DNA of 64,000 nt from Pseudonocardia nematodicida. Lineage in GTDB: Bacteria > Actinomycetota > Actinomycetes > Mycobacteriales > Pseudonocardiaceae. The position numbers were made by a program, and so were the translations under genes. Where the stretch lies: assembly GCF_040105385.1 (NCBI RefSeq), contig NZ_JBEDNQ010000017.1, forward strand, positions 1-64,000, read 5' to 3'. Below the pieces are notes generated by a model. The model was not told the DNA's origin. It made no database searches and saw only the letters and a program-made list of their open reading frames with translations. Position 1 is the first letter of the stretch, and each line of letters opens with the position of its first letter. Below, piece by piece: positions 26,953 to 35,638 of the stretch.

Positions 26953-27243
26953 TCAGGCGCCGCGGCGCCAGAACAACAGGATCTGCCGCAGCCTGCGGCG
27001 CAGCGACGGGTGGCCGGGCTCGGACCGCTGCGGGACCGGGAAGTGGCGGAACTCCGCGGGCGGCGCGGTGAGGGCCGTCGCCGGGATCGTCGGCGGGTCC
27101 ATCGCGACCAGGGTCGGCGGGAAGTGCCGGGCGGAACTGCGCGGGGTAGGGCTCGGGGGGTGCGGGCTCGGCTTCGGGGACTTCTCCTCCACGGCCGGTC
27201 CATCGCCGAGAGTCGTTGCTCCGTTACCGGGGTACTGCAGCAC
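26953..27243 (-). CDS. Small proline-rich basic protein, unknown function
   Basis: 96 aa, not recognised. The start is GTG 27243 with a strong GAGGAGG six bases upstream, which supports real translation. The protein opens LQYPGNGATTLGDGPAVEEK, then is rich in Pro/Ser/His without predicted structure, and ends in a basic-aromatic segment RRRLRQILLFWRRGA that could be an amphipathic membrane-binding helix. No signal peptide or cysteine. It is convergent with lctP and divergent from the 193-aa membrane protein at 27548. Small size and composition make it easy to miss. Confidence 0.7.
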   Translation of the reverse strand: MLQYPGNGATTLGDGPAVEEKSPKPSPHPPSPTPRSSARHFPPTLVAMDPPTIPATALTAPPAEFRHFPVPQRSEPGHPSLRRRLRQILLFWRRGA

Positions 27244-27547
27244 GTCCAGCCTCCTCACCGGGGACCCACGCGTGGCTCGTCGCGCGGGTGTCGTCGACAC
27301 GCCCGCGCCCCGGATGCCCGGAGAGGGCGGTGCCGGAACGTGCGGTGACGCACGGCACGCCCGAGCGGACCGGCCGTGGCCGGCCCGGCGCCCGGGGAAC
27401 GCGGAGGGCGGGGTCGCGGTCCAGGTTAGCGAGCACCCGTCGCCACCCGGTCGGGGTGGGGGCCCGCCCCCGGAGGACCGGGCGTCGCGCGCGTTCCGGC
27501 TACCGTGAGTGCGCCCCGGCCGAACCGGGGCGGGGAGCGGAGCGGTC
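27244..27547. promoter_or_regulatory. 304-bp divergent intergenic region
   Basis: It separates the 96-aa gene (minus) from the 193-aa membrane protein (plus) and must hold both promoters. GCTACCGTG near 27500 contains a possible -10 (TACCGT) for the plus-strand gene. No -35, operator or RNA structure stands out. Confidence 0.35.
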
Positions 27548-28129
27548 GTGTCGGGTGTGGTGGCGGTGGTGGCCTGGGCCGCTCTGGCCGGGTGGATCAC
27601 CGCCGGTGTGCTGCTCGTTCTCGCGCACCGCCGGCTCGAACGGCTGGAGCGGGCGCAGACGCTGCGGAAGTGGGAGATCGTCACGCTGCGTGCTGATCTC
27701 GGGCGGCTGCTGCGCGGGGCGGGCCACGCCGACGGAGTCGCGACCGGTCCGGTGCCGGACGGGTGCGGGGCGGAGGGCGATGCGGCCGGCCCGCCGGACC
27801 TGCCGGAGGCCCCGGAAAGTCCGCACGGCAATGGAGCGGTCGGCCCCGTCGGCCACGGAGCGGTCGGCCCCGTCGGCCACGGAGCGGCCGGCCCGTTCGG
27901 CAACGGCGTGGTCGGTCCGGATGACCCGGAAGCTCCGGAGGGCCACGGTCCCGTCCCGGTCGGCTCGAAGCAGGCCCCGGACGCGTCCGCCGGTCGGGGC
28001 GACCCGATCGCCGCGGCCGTGCCCGCCGAGGACGCCGGTCCCGGCGCGGTCCGCCGGGCGGTCGGCCCGAGCGCCTGGCGGAGGGCGCGCCGCGGGGTCG
28101 TGCGCCGCCGCCGTCGTCGCACGTACTGA
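27548..28129 (+). CDS. Small N-terminally anchored membrane protein with octapeptide repeats
   Basis: 193 aa, function not recognised. GTG start at 27548 after GGGGAGCGGAG. A single N-terminal helix (residues ~2-27, VVAVVAWAALAGWITAGVLLVL) is followed by the charged RRLERLERAQTLRKWEIVTL, a probable juxtamembrane coil. The middle is acidic, Pro/Gly-rich and contains three 24-bp repeats; the C-terminus is very basic (RRARRGVVRRRRRRTY). Similar layouts are seen in bitopic envelope or septal proteins of actinobacteria, but no specific family was identified. The stop lies within a 20-bp direct repeat. Confidence 0.65.
   Translation: MSGVVAVVAWAALAGWITAGVLLVLAHRRLERLERAQTLRKWEIVTLRADLGRLLRGAGHADGVATGPVPDGCGAEGDAAGPPDLPEAPESPHGNGAVGPVGHGAVGPVGHGAAGPFGNGVVGPDDPEAPEGHGPVPVGSKQAPDASAGRGDPIAAAVPAEDAGPGAVRRAVGPSAWRRARRGVVRRRRRRTY
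27833..27904 (+). repeat. 24-bp tandem repeat, 3 units (GAVGPVGH octapeptide)
   Basis: Units 27833-27856 and 27857-27880 are identical; 27881-27904 is diverged at a few positions. In frame within the 193-aa protein. Confidence 0.85.
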
Positions 28130-28156
28130 CCGCAAGTCGCACGTACTGGCCGGACG
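28117..28156. repeat. 20-bp direct tandem duplication across a stop codon
   Basis: Copies 28117-28136 and 28137-28156 share TCGCACGTACTG and differ at a few later positions. The stop of the 193-aa gene (28127-28129) lies in the first copy. Confidence 0.6.
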
Positions 28157-28170
28157 TCGGACGGACCGGG

Positions 28171-29919
28171 TCAGGGCAGCATCCACCCCAGCACCGGCGT
28201 CGCCTGCAGCGCGATCAGTGCCGACAGCACCACCAGCATGGCGAGGCTCCAGCCCAGCACCCGGCGCAGCAGCGTCCCCTCCTGACCCTCCAGGCCGACC
28301 GCGACGCAGGCGATCGTCAGGTTCTGCGGCGAGAGCATCTTGCCCAGCACGCCACCGGAGGAGTTCGCCGCCGCCAGCAGCTCCGGCGGCAGCCCGGCCC
28401 CGTTCGCCGCGGTCACCTGCAGCGACCCGAACAGCGCGTTCGCCGAGGTGTCCGACCCGGTGACGGCGGTCGCGAACCAGCCCAGCACGGGGGAGAGGAA
28501 CCCGAGCGCGGCGCCCGCGCCGGCGATGAGCAGGCCGATCGCCGTCGTCTGCGCGGACGCGTTCATGACGTAGGCCAGCGCCAGCACCGCGGCCACCGTC
28601 ACGATCGCCCACCGCAGGTCGTACACCGTGCGGCCCCAGACCCGCAGCGCGCGGGCGGCACCGACCCGCAGCAGCACCGCGACGATCACGCCGGCGATGA
28701 CCATCAGCGTGCCGGCGGTGGACAGCCAGGTCAGCGAGTACGACATCGTGCTGGACGGCCGGCCCTGCGGGGTCAGCACGTTCAGCCCGGGCACGGTGAA
28801 GGCCAGCTTCAGCGAGTCGAGTGCGCCCTTGAGGCCGGGGATCTGCGCGACGGCGAACACCGCGACGATCACGACGTAGGGCAGGTAGGCCAGGCGGACG
28901 TCGCGCGGGGAGTCCTGCGGTTCGCGTTCCGCTCCGTCCGCCCCGCCGGACGTGCCGGGACCATCGGAGCCGCCGGCTCCACCCCGTCCGGCGTCGCCAC
29001 CCGGGCCGCCGTCACCGGTCCCGGCGACGGCGGCGACCGGCGTCGTCCGCCGGGCCGCCCACACCGCGTGCGGCTGCAGCCGCGCCAGCCCGACGACGGC
29101 CAGCGCCGCGGCCAGCGACGCGACGATGTCGGTCAGCTCCACCGAGACGAAGTTCGACGTGGCGAACTGCCCGAGCGCGAACACGACGCCGGCGACCACC
29201 GCGGGCGGCCAGGCCTCCCGGATCCCGCGGGTACCGTCGACCAGGAACACCAGCAGCAGGGGCACGAACAGCGCCAGCAGCGGGGTCTGCCGTCCGACCA
29301 CCGACGCGACCTGGTCCAGCGGCAGCGCCGTGACCTGCGCGAGTGTGATCACCGGGACACCCATCGCGCCGAACGCGACCGGCGCGGTGTTCGCGACCAG
29401 GGCCAGCACCGCGGCCTTGAGCTTGTCGAACCCGAGTGCGATCAGCATGACCGCGGTGATCGCGACCGGGGCGCCGAACCCGGCGAGGGCCTCCAGCAGC
29501 GCGCCGAAGCAGAACGCGATCAGGATCGCCTGGGTCCGCCGGTCCGAGGTCAGCGAGCCGAAGCTGCGCCGCAGCACGTCGAAGTGCCCGGTCGCGACCG
29601 TCATGTTGTAGACCCACAACGCGTTCACGACGATCCAGAGGATCGGGAACAGCCCGAAGAACGCGCCGTGCGCGGCGGCGAGCAGCGACTGCCCGACCGG
29701 CATCGCGAACCCGGCGACCGCGACCACGAGTGCCACGACCAGCCCGGACAGCGCGGCCCACTGGGCCTTCAACCGGAACACGCCGAGCAGCACGAACACC
29801 GTCGCCAGCGGGAGCACCGACACCAGCGCGGAGGCGACGAGCGAGCCGGCCACGGCCTGCGGGTCCTGCTGGTAGGGCGGGACCTGGAGCACCACGGACA
29901 CCATTGACCGTTGCAGCAT
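28171..29919 (-). CDS. L-lactate/glycolate permease, LctP family (second copy)
   Basis: About 582 aa, multi-spanning. It shares the LctP signatures with the copy at 25.1 kb: GALLEALAGFGAPVAITAVML, NTAPVAFGAMGVPVITLAQVT and near the end GSDTSANALFGSLQVTAA with NSSGGVLGKMLSPQN. The sequence is clearly diverged, so this is not a recent duplication. A Gly/Asp-rich insert of ~35 residues lies in a loop at about 300-335. The start is uncertain: ATG 29919 (chosen), ATG 29904 or an upstream frame to 29970; none has a good ribosome-binding site. In the context of glcDEF a glycolate or lactate import role (GlcA-like) is likely. Confidence 0.88.
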   Translation of the reverse strand: MLQRSMVSVVLQVPPYQQDPQAVAGSLVASALVSVLPLATVFVLLGVFRLKAQWAALSGLVVALVVAVAGFAMPVGQSLLAAAHGAFFGLFPILWIVVNALWVYNMTVATGHFDVLRRSFGSLTSDRRTQAILIAFCFGALLEALAGFGAPVAITAVMLIALGFDKLKAAVLALVANTAPVAFGAMGVPVITLAQVTALPLDQVASVVGRQTPLLALFVPLLLVFLVDGTRGIREAWPPAVVAGVVFALGQFATSNFVSVELTDIVASLAAALAVVGLARLQPHAVWAARRTTPVAAVAGTGDGGPGGDAGRGGAGGSDGPGTSGGADGAEREPQDSPRDVRLAYLPYVVIVAVFAVAQIPGLKGALDSLKLAFTVPGLNVLTPQGRPSSTMSYSLTWLSTAGTLMVIAGVIVAVLLRVGAARALRVWGRTVYDLRWAIVTVAAVLALAYVMNASAQTTAIGLLIAGAGAALGFLSPVLGWFATAVTGSDTSANALFGSLQVTAANGAGLPPELLAAANSSGGVLGKMLSPQNLTIACVAVGLEGQEGTLLRRVLGWSLAMLVVLSALIALQATPVLGWMLP

Positions 29920-29938
29920 GCACCGCAGTGTGGCACTT

Positions 29939-29978
29939 GTGAGTGGTTGTCGCGGTCCCAGCCGCGACAACCACTCAC
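29939..29978. repeat. Palindromic hairpin overlapping the end of the NCS2 permease gene
   Basis: A perfect 17-bp stem (29939-29955 with 29962-29978), extendable to 20 bp with one G-U pair, and a TCCCAG loop. It overlaps the permease stop (29975-29977) and lies just upstream of the second lctP. It could terminate the permease transcript; it also looks like a member of the dispersed palindromes with a GAGTGG core. Confidence 0.8.
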
Positions 29979-31288
29979 GAGCGCGGCAGCGCCCTCCCGG
30001 GCAGCACCAGGTTCAGCCCGACGGCCACCACCGCCGCGACGACGACCCCGGACTCCAGCAGCGGCCGCACCTGGCCGGGCAGCACGTCCAGCAGGTCCGG
30101 CACGCTCGCCAGCCCCCGGCCGAGCCCGACCGACAGCGCGACGATCACCAACGCGCGCTGGTCCAGGCCGTCGGTGGTCAGCATCTGGATGCCGATCGCG
30201 CAGACCATCCCGAACAGCAGCACGACCCCGCCGCCGAGCACGGCCGGCGGTGTCGCGCCGATCACCGCGGCGGCCTTGGGCAGCAACGCCATCGCGACGA
30301 GGACGCCGGCCGCGATCGTCACCACGTGCCTGCTCATCTGCCGGGTGAGCGCGATCAGCCCGATGTTCTGGCTGAACATGGTGGTCGGCAGCGCGGAGAA
30401 CATCGCTCCCAGTGCGGCGCTGCCGCCCTCGGCGAGGATCCCGCCGCGCAGCTCACGGCGGCTCGCCGGACGCCGGGCCCCGGCCTGGGTGACGGCGTTG
30501 ACCGTGCCCACCGAGTCGACCATGTTGACGACGCCGACCACCGCCATCGTCAGGATCGCGACGACGTCGAAGCTCAGCCCGAACGCGAACGGGGTCGGCA
30601 CCGCCACCCAGCCCGCCGGGCCGACACCGGCCAGGTCCACCCGGCCGAGCGCCAGCGCGACCAGGTAACCGATCACCAGCGAGATCAGCACCGCCGCGGT
30701 CCCCAGCAGGCCCCGGCCCCACCGGTTCAGCACGACCGCCAGCACCAGCACGAACGCGGCCAGACCCAGGTGCCCGGCCGCACCGAAGTCGTCGGCGGCG
30801 GCGCCGCCCGCCGACAGGGTGAGCGCCGAGGGCAGCAGCCCGAGCCCGATCACCAGGATGATCGTCCCGGTGACCAGCGGCGGGAACATCCAGGCGATCC
30901 GGTGGATGTTCAGCGCGATGACGACCTGGACGACGGCGGTGACCAGCACCGCGCCCCACACCGCCGCGAGCCCGCGCTCGGCGGCCAGCGGCACGGCGAC
31001 CGAGATGAAGACGAACCCCGAGCCCATCATGATCGGGAGCCGGCCGCCGACGATCGAGACCCCGATCGTCTGCAGCAGGGTCGCCAGGCCCGCGCACAGC
31101 AGCGCACCCTGCACGAGGAGGGTGCGCTGTTCGGGCGTCGCCTCCACCGCCGTGGCCAGCAGGAACGCCGGGGTCAGGTTGCTCGCGAACATCGCGAGCA
31201 CGTGCTGGAGCCCGAGCGGCACCGCCTCCTTCCACGGCGGCATCCGGTCCGGATCGGTCTGGAGCGTGGTCGGCTCGGTCGCGGTCAT
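29975..31288 (-). CDS. Nucleobase:cation symporter-2 (NCS2/NAT) permease, uracil/xanthine/urate type
   Basis: 437 aa with about 12-14 helices. It contains the NAT signature [QEP]-N-x-G-x4-T-[RKG] as QNIGLIALTR (about 306-315), and GSGFVFISVAVPL near residue 90 matches the conserved first half of the substrate site. ATG start at 31288 behind GAGGGGA. Family members carry uracil, xanthine or uric acid with H+ or Na+. Its place in a glycolate/glyoxylate cluster suggests purine-derived substrates, since urate breakdown yields glyoxylate, but the substrate cannot be fixed from sequence. No urate or allantoin catabolic gene is in the window. Confidence 0.88.
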   Translation of the reverse strand: MTATEPTTLQTDPDRMPPWKEAVPLGLQHVLAMFASNLTPAFLLATAVEATPEQRTLLVQGALLCAGLATLLQTIGVSIVGGRLPIMMGSGFVFISVAVPLAAERGLAAVWGAVLVTAVVQVVIALNIHRIAWMFPPLVTGTIILVIGLGLLPSALTLSAGGAAADDFGAAGHLGLAAFVLVLAVVLNRWGRGLLGTAAVLISLVIGYLVALALGRVDLAGVGPAGWVAVPTPFAFGLSFDVVAILTMAVVGVVNMVDSVGTVNAVTQAGARRPASRRELRGGILAEGGSAALGAMFSALPTTMFSQNIGLIALTRQMSRHVVTIAAGVLVAMALLPKAAAVIGATPPAVLGGGVVLLFGMVCAIGIQMLTTDGLDQRALVIVALSVGLGRGLASVPDLLDVLPGQVRPLLESGVVVAAVVAVGLNLVLPGRALPRS

Positions 31289-31433
31289 CGGCGATCAGTC
31301 CCCTCTGCTGGGGGATCACCGTCCCGTCCCTGCGTCACGACGACGTAACCGCTGGTCACCCGTCCGCAAGGGTGTGACTGTCTGCCGAACCGGACGGCCG
31401 GAACTCGTGCCGTGTGCCCTTGACCGCCCGTGA

Positions 31434-32846
31434 CTACCGGTGCGGCACCGCCGCCCCGCGGATGCTCGCGTCGAGCAGTTGGACGGGGTGCAGCAGCGGC
31501 AGGTCCGGGGTGTCCCCGCCGTCTTCGGAGGGCAGGTACTTCGCGATCTGCAGCAGGCATCCCGGGTTCGCGGTGACGACGACGTCCGGGCGCGCGTCCC
31601 GGATCTTCGCGGCCTTCCGCTCGCCGAGCTCACCGGCCGCGTCGGGCATGATCATGTTGTAGATGCCGGCCGAGCCGCAGCACAGCGCGGCCTCGGCGAT
31701 GTCGACGAGCTCGACCTCGGGGATCGTGCGCAGCACCTCGCGCGGCTGGGAGCGGACGCCCTGGGCGTGCCCGAGGTGGCAGGCGTCGTGGTAGGCGACC
31801 CGGCCCTGGACGGGGGTGCGGGGGGCGCGGGGGCCGCCGTCGTCGGACTCGGGGCGGGAGTAGAGGTCGGCGAGCACCTCGTGCACGTCGCGGCAGCGCG
31901 CGGAGAACGCGGCGGCGCGGTCGGCCCACTCCGGGTCGTCGGCGAGCAGGTGGCCGTAGTCCTTCATGGACGACCCGCAGCCGGCGACGTTGGTGACCAC
32001 GGCGTCGACGTCGAGGGTCTCGAAGCGCGCGATCGTGCGCCGGGCCCGGTCCAGTGCCGACTCCTCGCGCCCGGCGTGCACCTCGAGGGCCCCGCAGCAC
32101 TGCTGGTCGCGCGGGACGAGCACGTCGCAGCCCTCGGCGGAGAGCACCCGCACGGTGGCCTCGTTGACCCGGTGGAAGAACACGTCCTGCACGCAGCCGG
32201 TGAGCAGCGCGACCCGGGCCCGTCGGCGGCCGACCGCGGGGGTGTGCACCGGCAGCGTCGCGAACGCCTCGCGCACCGACACCGGCGGCAGCAGCGACTC
32301 CAGTGCGGCGAGCCGGCCGGGCAGCTTCTCGGCCAGCTTCCGGATGGCCGGGACGGCGCGCAGCTTCTGGTAGAGCGCGCCGGGCAGCGCGGCCACCCGC
32401 AGCCGGCGCTTGTAGGGGAACAACGCGAAGATCGCGTCGCGGAAGAGCTTGTCGGCCTTCGAGCGTGGCACGTTGCGCTCGATCTGCGGGCGCACCGACT
32501 CGAGCAGCTTGTCGTACTGCACCCCGGACGGGCAGGCGGTCACGCAGGCCATGCAGCCCAGGCAGGCGTCGATGTGCTCGGTGAAGGGGCCGTCGAGGGT
32601 GATGTCGCCCTTCTCGGCCAGGTCCATGAGCAGGATCCGGCCGCGCGGGGAGTCCATCTCCTCGCCCCACAGCACGTAGGTGGGGCAGGTCGGCAGGCAG
32701 AAGCCACAGTGGACGCAGTCGTCGAGCAGCTCGCGCTGCGGCGGGTGGACGTCGTCGAACGCGCTGGGCGCCGTCTGCGGGATCTTCGTCTCGGCCGAAC
32801 CGGCGGGTGTGCCCTCGGTCCCGGGCTCGTTCGCGGTACTCGTCAC
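31434..32846 (-). CDS. glcF: Glycolate dehydrogenase iron-sulfur subunit GlcF
   Basis: 470 aa. Two ferredoxin-type clusters near the N-terminus: CVHCGFCLPTCP (residues ~45-56) and CLGCMACVTACP, each with the four cysteines for a [4Fe-4S] centre. Two CCG domains follow: QCCGALEVHAG with GCGSSMKDYG, and LCCGSAGIYN. It carries electrons from the GlcD/GlcE flavins to the respiratory chain. GTG start at 32846, 7 nt after the glcE stop, so coupled translation. Last gene of a glcD-glcE-glcF operon. Length is somewhat above E. coli GlcF (about 407 aa), the extra being an N-terminal extension and small loops. Confidence 0.93.
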   Translation of the reverse strand: MTSTANEPGTEGTPAGSAETKIPQTAPSAFDDVHPPQRELLDDCVHCGFCLPTCPTYVLWGEEMDSPRGRILLMDLAEKGDITLDGPFTEHIDACLGCMACVTACPSGVQYDKLLESVRPQIERNVPRSKADKLFRDAIFALFPYKRRLRVAALPGALYQKLRAVPAIRKLAEKLPGRLAALESLLPPVSVREAFATLPVHTPAVGRRRARVALLTGCVQDVFFHRVNEATVRVLSAEGCDVLVPRDQQCCGALEVHAGREESALDRARRTIARFETLDVDAVVTNVAGCGSSMKDYGHLLADDPEWADRAAAFSARCRDVHEVLADLYSRPESDDGGPRAPRTPVQGRVAYHDACHLGHAQGVRSQPREVLRTIPEVELVDIAEAALCCGSAGIYNMIMPDAAGELGERKAAKIRDARPDVVVTANPGCLLQIAKYLPSEDGGDTPDLPLLHPVQLLDASIRGAAVPHR

Positions 32847-32853
32847 GGGAGTC

Positions 32854-34017
32854 TCACATCCAGGGGTCGAAGCGGCCGGGGGCGAACCGGGCGTCCGGGT
32901 CGAGCCGGTCCTTGATCGCGCGCAGTACGGGCAGTGCGGACGGGGCGGGGCCCCAGGCGGGGGCGTCGAGCGTGCCGGGGCGGTCGCGCAGCACGCTGGT
33001 GCCGCCGACCGCGGCGACCGCGTCGTGCACCTCGCCGACCGACGCACCCGGCACGGTCACCGTGGCGACACCCGTGGCCAGGCCCGCGGTGACCGCGGTG
33101 GCGGGCAGCGCGGCGACGAGACCGGGGAGCGTGCGGGGCGCACACCCGATCCGGACGACGGCACCGTCCGGCGCGTCGGCGGCCGCCGGGTGCGCGGGCG
33201 AGCCGGTCCCGCCCTCGCCGGGCAGGCCGGCCGTGAGCGCGGCGTGCGCGTCCCACTCCCCGGCGTCGACCTCGCGGGCATCCTCGCCGAGCAGTTCGAC
33301 GACGCGCTCGACCCGGGCCGGCAGGGTCTTCTCGCCGCCTTCGAGGCGGACCAGCAGGCGTCCCGGGTCGCCGGAGAGCCACTCGGCGGCGATCGGCTCC
33401 AGCGGGCTGGCCATCAGCGCGGCGACGTGCCCGGCGGCGGCGTCCACCGGCCCGTCGACGGCGACGCAGGCGCTCGCCTTCGGTACCGGGTGCAGCCGCA
33501 GCACGACCTCGACGACGACGCCGAAGGTGCCGTACGAGCCGTGCATCAGCTTGGCGACGTCGTAGCCCGCCACGTTCTTGATCACGTGCCCGCCGCTGCG
33601 GACCATCGTGCCGTCGGCGAGCACCGTCGTCGTGCCGATCACCAGGTCCCGCATCCCGCCGTAGACCAGCGCGGACGGGCCGGCGTCGGCGGTGGCGAGC
33701 AGGCCGCCGACCGTGGCGCCGCGGCGGGCCCGGGGAGCGTCGAGGGCGAGCCGCTGGCCGTGCCCGGCGAGCTCGTCCTGCAGGCTCCGCATCGGGGTGC
33801 CGGCGTGCACCGACACCGTCATGTCGCCGGGGTTGTGGGCGATCACCCCGGACAGTGCGGAGAGGTCGATCGTGGCGTCCACCTCGCCGAGGCGACCGGC
33901 CCAGTCGCGGGCCGTCCCGGCGCCGGTGATCGCGAGCCGGCCGGGGGTGTCCAGGACGGCGTCCCGAACCTCCTTCGCCGAGGTGGGGCGCAGCGTGGTG
34001 GGTGCGGCGCGGGTCAT
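32854..34017 (-). CDS. glcE: Glycolate dehydrogenase FAD-binding subunit GlcE
   Basis: 387 aa. An FAD/PCMH-type protein shorter than GlcD: RLAITGAGTARDW, the PGDMTVSVHAGTPMRSLQ strand and RGATVGGLLATADAGPS form the FAD pyrophosphate site, and GGHVIKNVAGYDVAKLMHGS matches the conserved middle of GlcE. The C-terminal part has an Ala/Gly/Thr-rich loop not usual in E. coli GlcE. ATG 34017, with GAAAGG upstream. It starts 36 nt after the glcD stop and ends 7 nt before glcF. Confidence 0.92.
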   Translation of the reverse strand: MTRAAPTTLRPTSAKEVRDAVLDTPGRLAITGAGTARDWAGRLGEVDATIDLSALSGVIAHNPGDMTVSVHAGTPMRSLQDELAGHGQRLALDAPRARRGATVGGLLATADAGPSALVYGGMRDLVIGTTTVLADGTMVRSGGHVIKNVAGYDVAKLMHGSYGTFGVVVEVVLRLHPVPKASACVAVDGPVDAAAGHVAALMASPLEPIAAEWLSGDPGRLLVRLEGGEKTLPARVERVVELLGEDAREVDAGEWDAHAALTAGLPGEGGTGSPAHPAAADAPDGAVVRIGCAPRTLPGLVAALPATAVTAGLATGVATVTVPGASVGEVHDAVAAVGGTSVLRDRPGTLDAPAWGPAPSALPVLRAIKDRLDPDARFAPGRFDPWM

Positions 34018-34052
34018 GGGTGTGGGGCCTTTCGGTGGTGGCGTCGCGGGCG

Positions 34053-35507
34053 TCAGAGGCGGTCGATCAGGCCCGCTTCCTCCAGGGGATGCGGCCGGTA
34101 GCGGCCGGGCTTCTCGCCGCACAGCCTCGGCGTCGGCAGCAGCTTGCCCGGGTTGCAGATGTGCTCCGGGTCGAACCCGGAGCGGATCCGGTCCATCACG
34201 GCCAGGTCGTCCTCGCCGAACATCTTCGGCATCGAGCAGGCCTTGTCGGTGCCGATGCCGTGCTCGCCGGACAGCGACCCGCCCATCTCCACGCAGAGCT
34301 CGGCGATACCGGCGGACAGGTCCTCGGCGCGCTCGGTCTCGCCGTCGGCGGCGGAGAACAGCACCAGCGGGTGCAGGTTGCCGTCGCCGGCGTGGAACAC
34401 GTTCGCGACCCGCAGCCCGGCCTCGTTCCCCATCCGCTCGATCCGTTCCAGGACCTCGGACAGCCGGGTCCGGGGGACGACGCCGTCCTGCACGATGTAG
34501 TCCGGCGAGATCCGGCCGACGGCGGCGAAGGCGGCCTTGCGGCCCCGCCAGATGTTCGCGCGCTCCTCGGGGGAGGCGGCGACGTGCAGCCGGGTGCAGC
34601 CGTGCTCATCGCAGATCTCCTTGACCTGCGCGAACTGCTCGTCGCACTCCTCGACGGTGCCGTCGAGCTCGACGACCAGCGCCGCGGGGGTGTCCAGCGA
34701 GTAGCCCGCCCCGGTGGCGCCCTCGGCGGCCTCGATCGCCAGCGCGTCCATCATCTCCACCGCGGCCGGCACGATCCCGGCGGCGACGATGTCGGACACC
34801 ACCTGCCCGCCGGCGGCGACCGACGGGAAGTCGGCCAGCAGCGTCCGCATGACCTCCGGGGTGCGCAGCAGCCGCACGGTGATCTTCGTGACGATGCCGA
34901 GGGTGCCCTCCGAGCCGAGGAACACCCCGCGCAGGTCCGGCCCGGACTGCTCGGCCGAGTCCGAGCCGAGGGTGACCAGCGAGCCGTCCGGCAGCACGAC
35001 CTCCATCGACAGCACGTGGTTCGTGGTGAACCCGTACTTCAGGCAGTGCGCGCCGCCGGAGTTCTCCGCGACGTTCCCGCCGATCGTGCAGACCTGCTGC
35101 GACGACGGGTCCGGCGCGTAGTAGAGCCCGTGCGGCGACGCCGCGCCGGTGATCTCCAGGTTGGTCACCCCCGGTTCGAGGACGGCCCGGCGGTTCTCCG
35201 GGTCGATCTCCAGCACCCGGTTCAGCCGGTTCAGCCCGATCACCACGCCGTCGGCGACCGGCAGCGCGCCCCCGGACAGCCCGGTGCCCGCCCCGCGTGC
35301 GACGAACGCGATGCCGTGCCGGGCGCAGATCCGCACGCACCCGGCCACGCCGTCGGCGTCGCGGGGGAGCAGCACCAGCTCGGGGACCACCCGGTTGCCG
35401 GTCAGGCCGTCGCACTCGTAGGCGCGGGTGCGGACCGGGTCGTCGATCACGTCCGCGGCGCCCAGCAGGGCGACGAACTCCTCGCGGACGGGCGCGTCCA
35501 GGGGCAT
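34053..35507 (-). CDS. glcD: Glycolate dehydrogenase FAD-linked subunit GlcD
   Basis: 484 aa, close to E. coli GlcD (499). A VAO/PCMH flavoprotein oxidising glycolate (and often D-lactate) to glyoxylate: FVARGAGTGLSGGALPV, CTIGGNVAENSGGAHCLKYG and GSEGTLGIVTKITVRL form the FAD site, and the C-terminal NVFHAGDGNLHPLVLF and GEHGIG motifs are the FAD-oxidase_C signature. ATG 35507 is preferred over the GTG-initiated frame from 35570 because GAGGAG precedes it. First gene of the operon; a -10 candidate lies at 35556-35561. It is divergent from malate synthase G, which consumes the glyoxylate. Confidence 0.95.
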   Translation of the reverse strand: MPLDAPVREEFVALLGAADVIDDPVRTRAYECDGLTGNRVVPELVLLPRDADGVAGCVRICARHGIAFVARGAGTGLSGGALPVADGVVIGLNRLNRVLEIDPENRRAVLEPGVTNLEITGAASPHGLYYAPDPSSQQVCTIGGNVAENSGGAHCLKYGFTTNHVLSMEVVLPDGSLVTLGSDSAEQSGPDLRGVFLGSEGTLGIVTKITVRLLRTPEVMRTLLADFPSVAAGGQVVSDIVAAGIVPAAVEMMDALAIEAAEGATGAGYSLDTPAALVVELDGTVEECDEQFAQVKEICDEHGCTRLHVAASPEERANIWRGRKAAFAAVGRISPDYIVQDGVVPRTRLSEVLERIERMGNEAGLRVANVFHAGDGNLHPLVLFSAADGETERAEDLSAGIAELCVEMGGSLSGEHGIGTDKACSMPKMFGEDDLAVMDRIRSGFDPEHICNPGKLLPTPRLCGEKPGRYRPHPLEEAGLIDRL

Positions 35508-35555
35508 CTCTGCACTCCTCCGGCTCGGTGCGTCAGGCGTGGCGGGGCTCACGCG

Positions 35556-35561
35556 AGGGTA
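35556..35561 (-). promoter_or_regulatory. Probable -10 element (TACCCT on the minus strand) of the glcDEF operon
   Basis: TACCCT on the minus strand, predicting a start near 35549 and a ~42-nt leader before glcD. No clear -35. Confidence 0.4.
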
Positions 35562-35615
35562 CGTCGGCACGGTGGCCGATCGCCTGTCCGGCGCCGACGG
35601 TGATCTTCACACAGC

Positions 35616-35630
35616 TTCCATGATGCGGAA
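35616..35630. promoter_or_regulatory. Candidate operator TTCCATGATGCGGAA between glcD and glcB
   Basis: TTCC and GGAA half-sites seven bases apart; a further half-site TTCCGCA occurs at 35661-35667. The GCGGAA/TTCCGC words resemble the operators of IclR-family repressors of glyoxylate and allantoin metabolism (AllR type, from memory). The site immediately precedes a GATAAT -10 candidate, a good position for repression. No regulator gene is adjacent. Confidence 0.45.
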
Positions 35631-35632
35631 AA

Positions 35633-35638
35633 GATAAT
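35633..35638 (+). promoter_or_regulatory. Probable -10 element (GATAAT) of glcB
   Basis: GATAAT lies in a locally AT-rich stretch, with a TTCACA word at 35606-35611 as a weak -35 (spacing 21, longer than ideal). It implies a ~45-nt leader. Confidence 0.4.

Noticed and set aside
31340..31375. GTCACCC...GGGTGTGAC near the end of glcF as terminator or operator
   Set aside because: Arms are short, interrupted by a 2-nt bulge, and there is no supporting position or T run.
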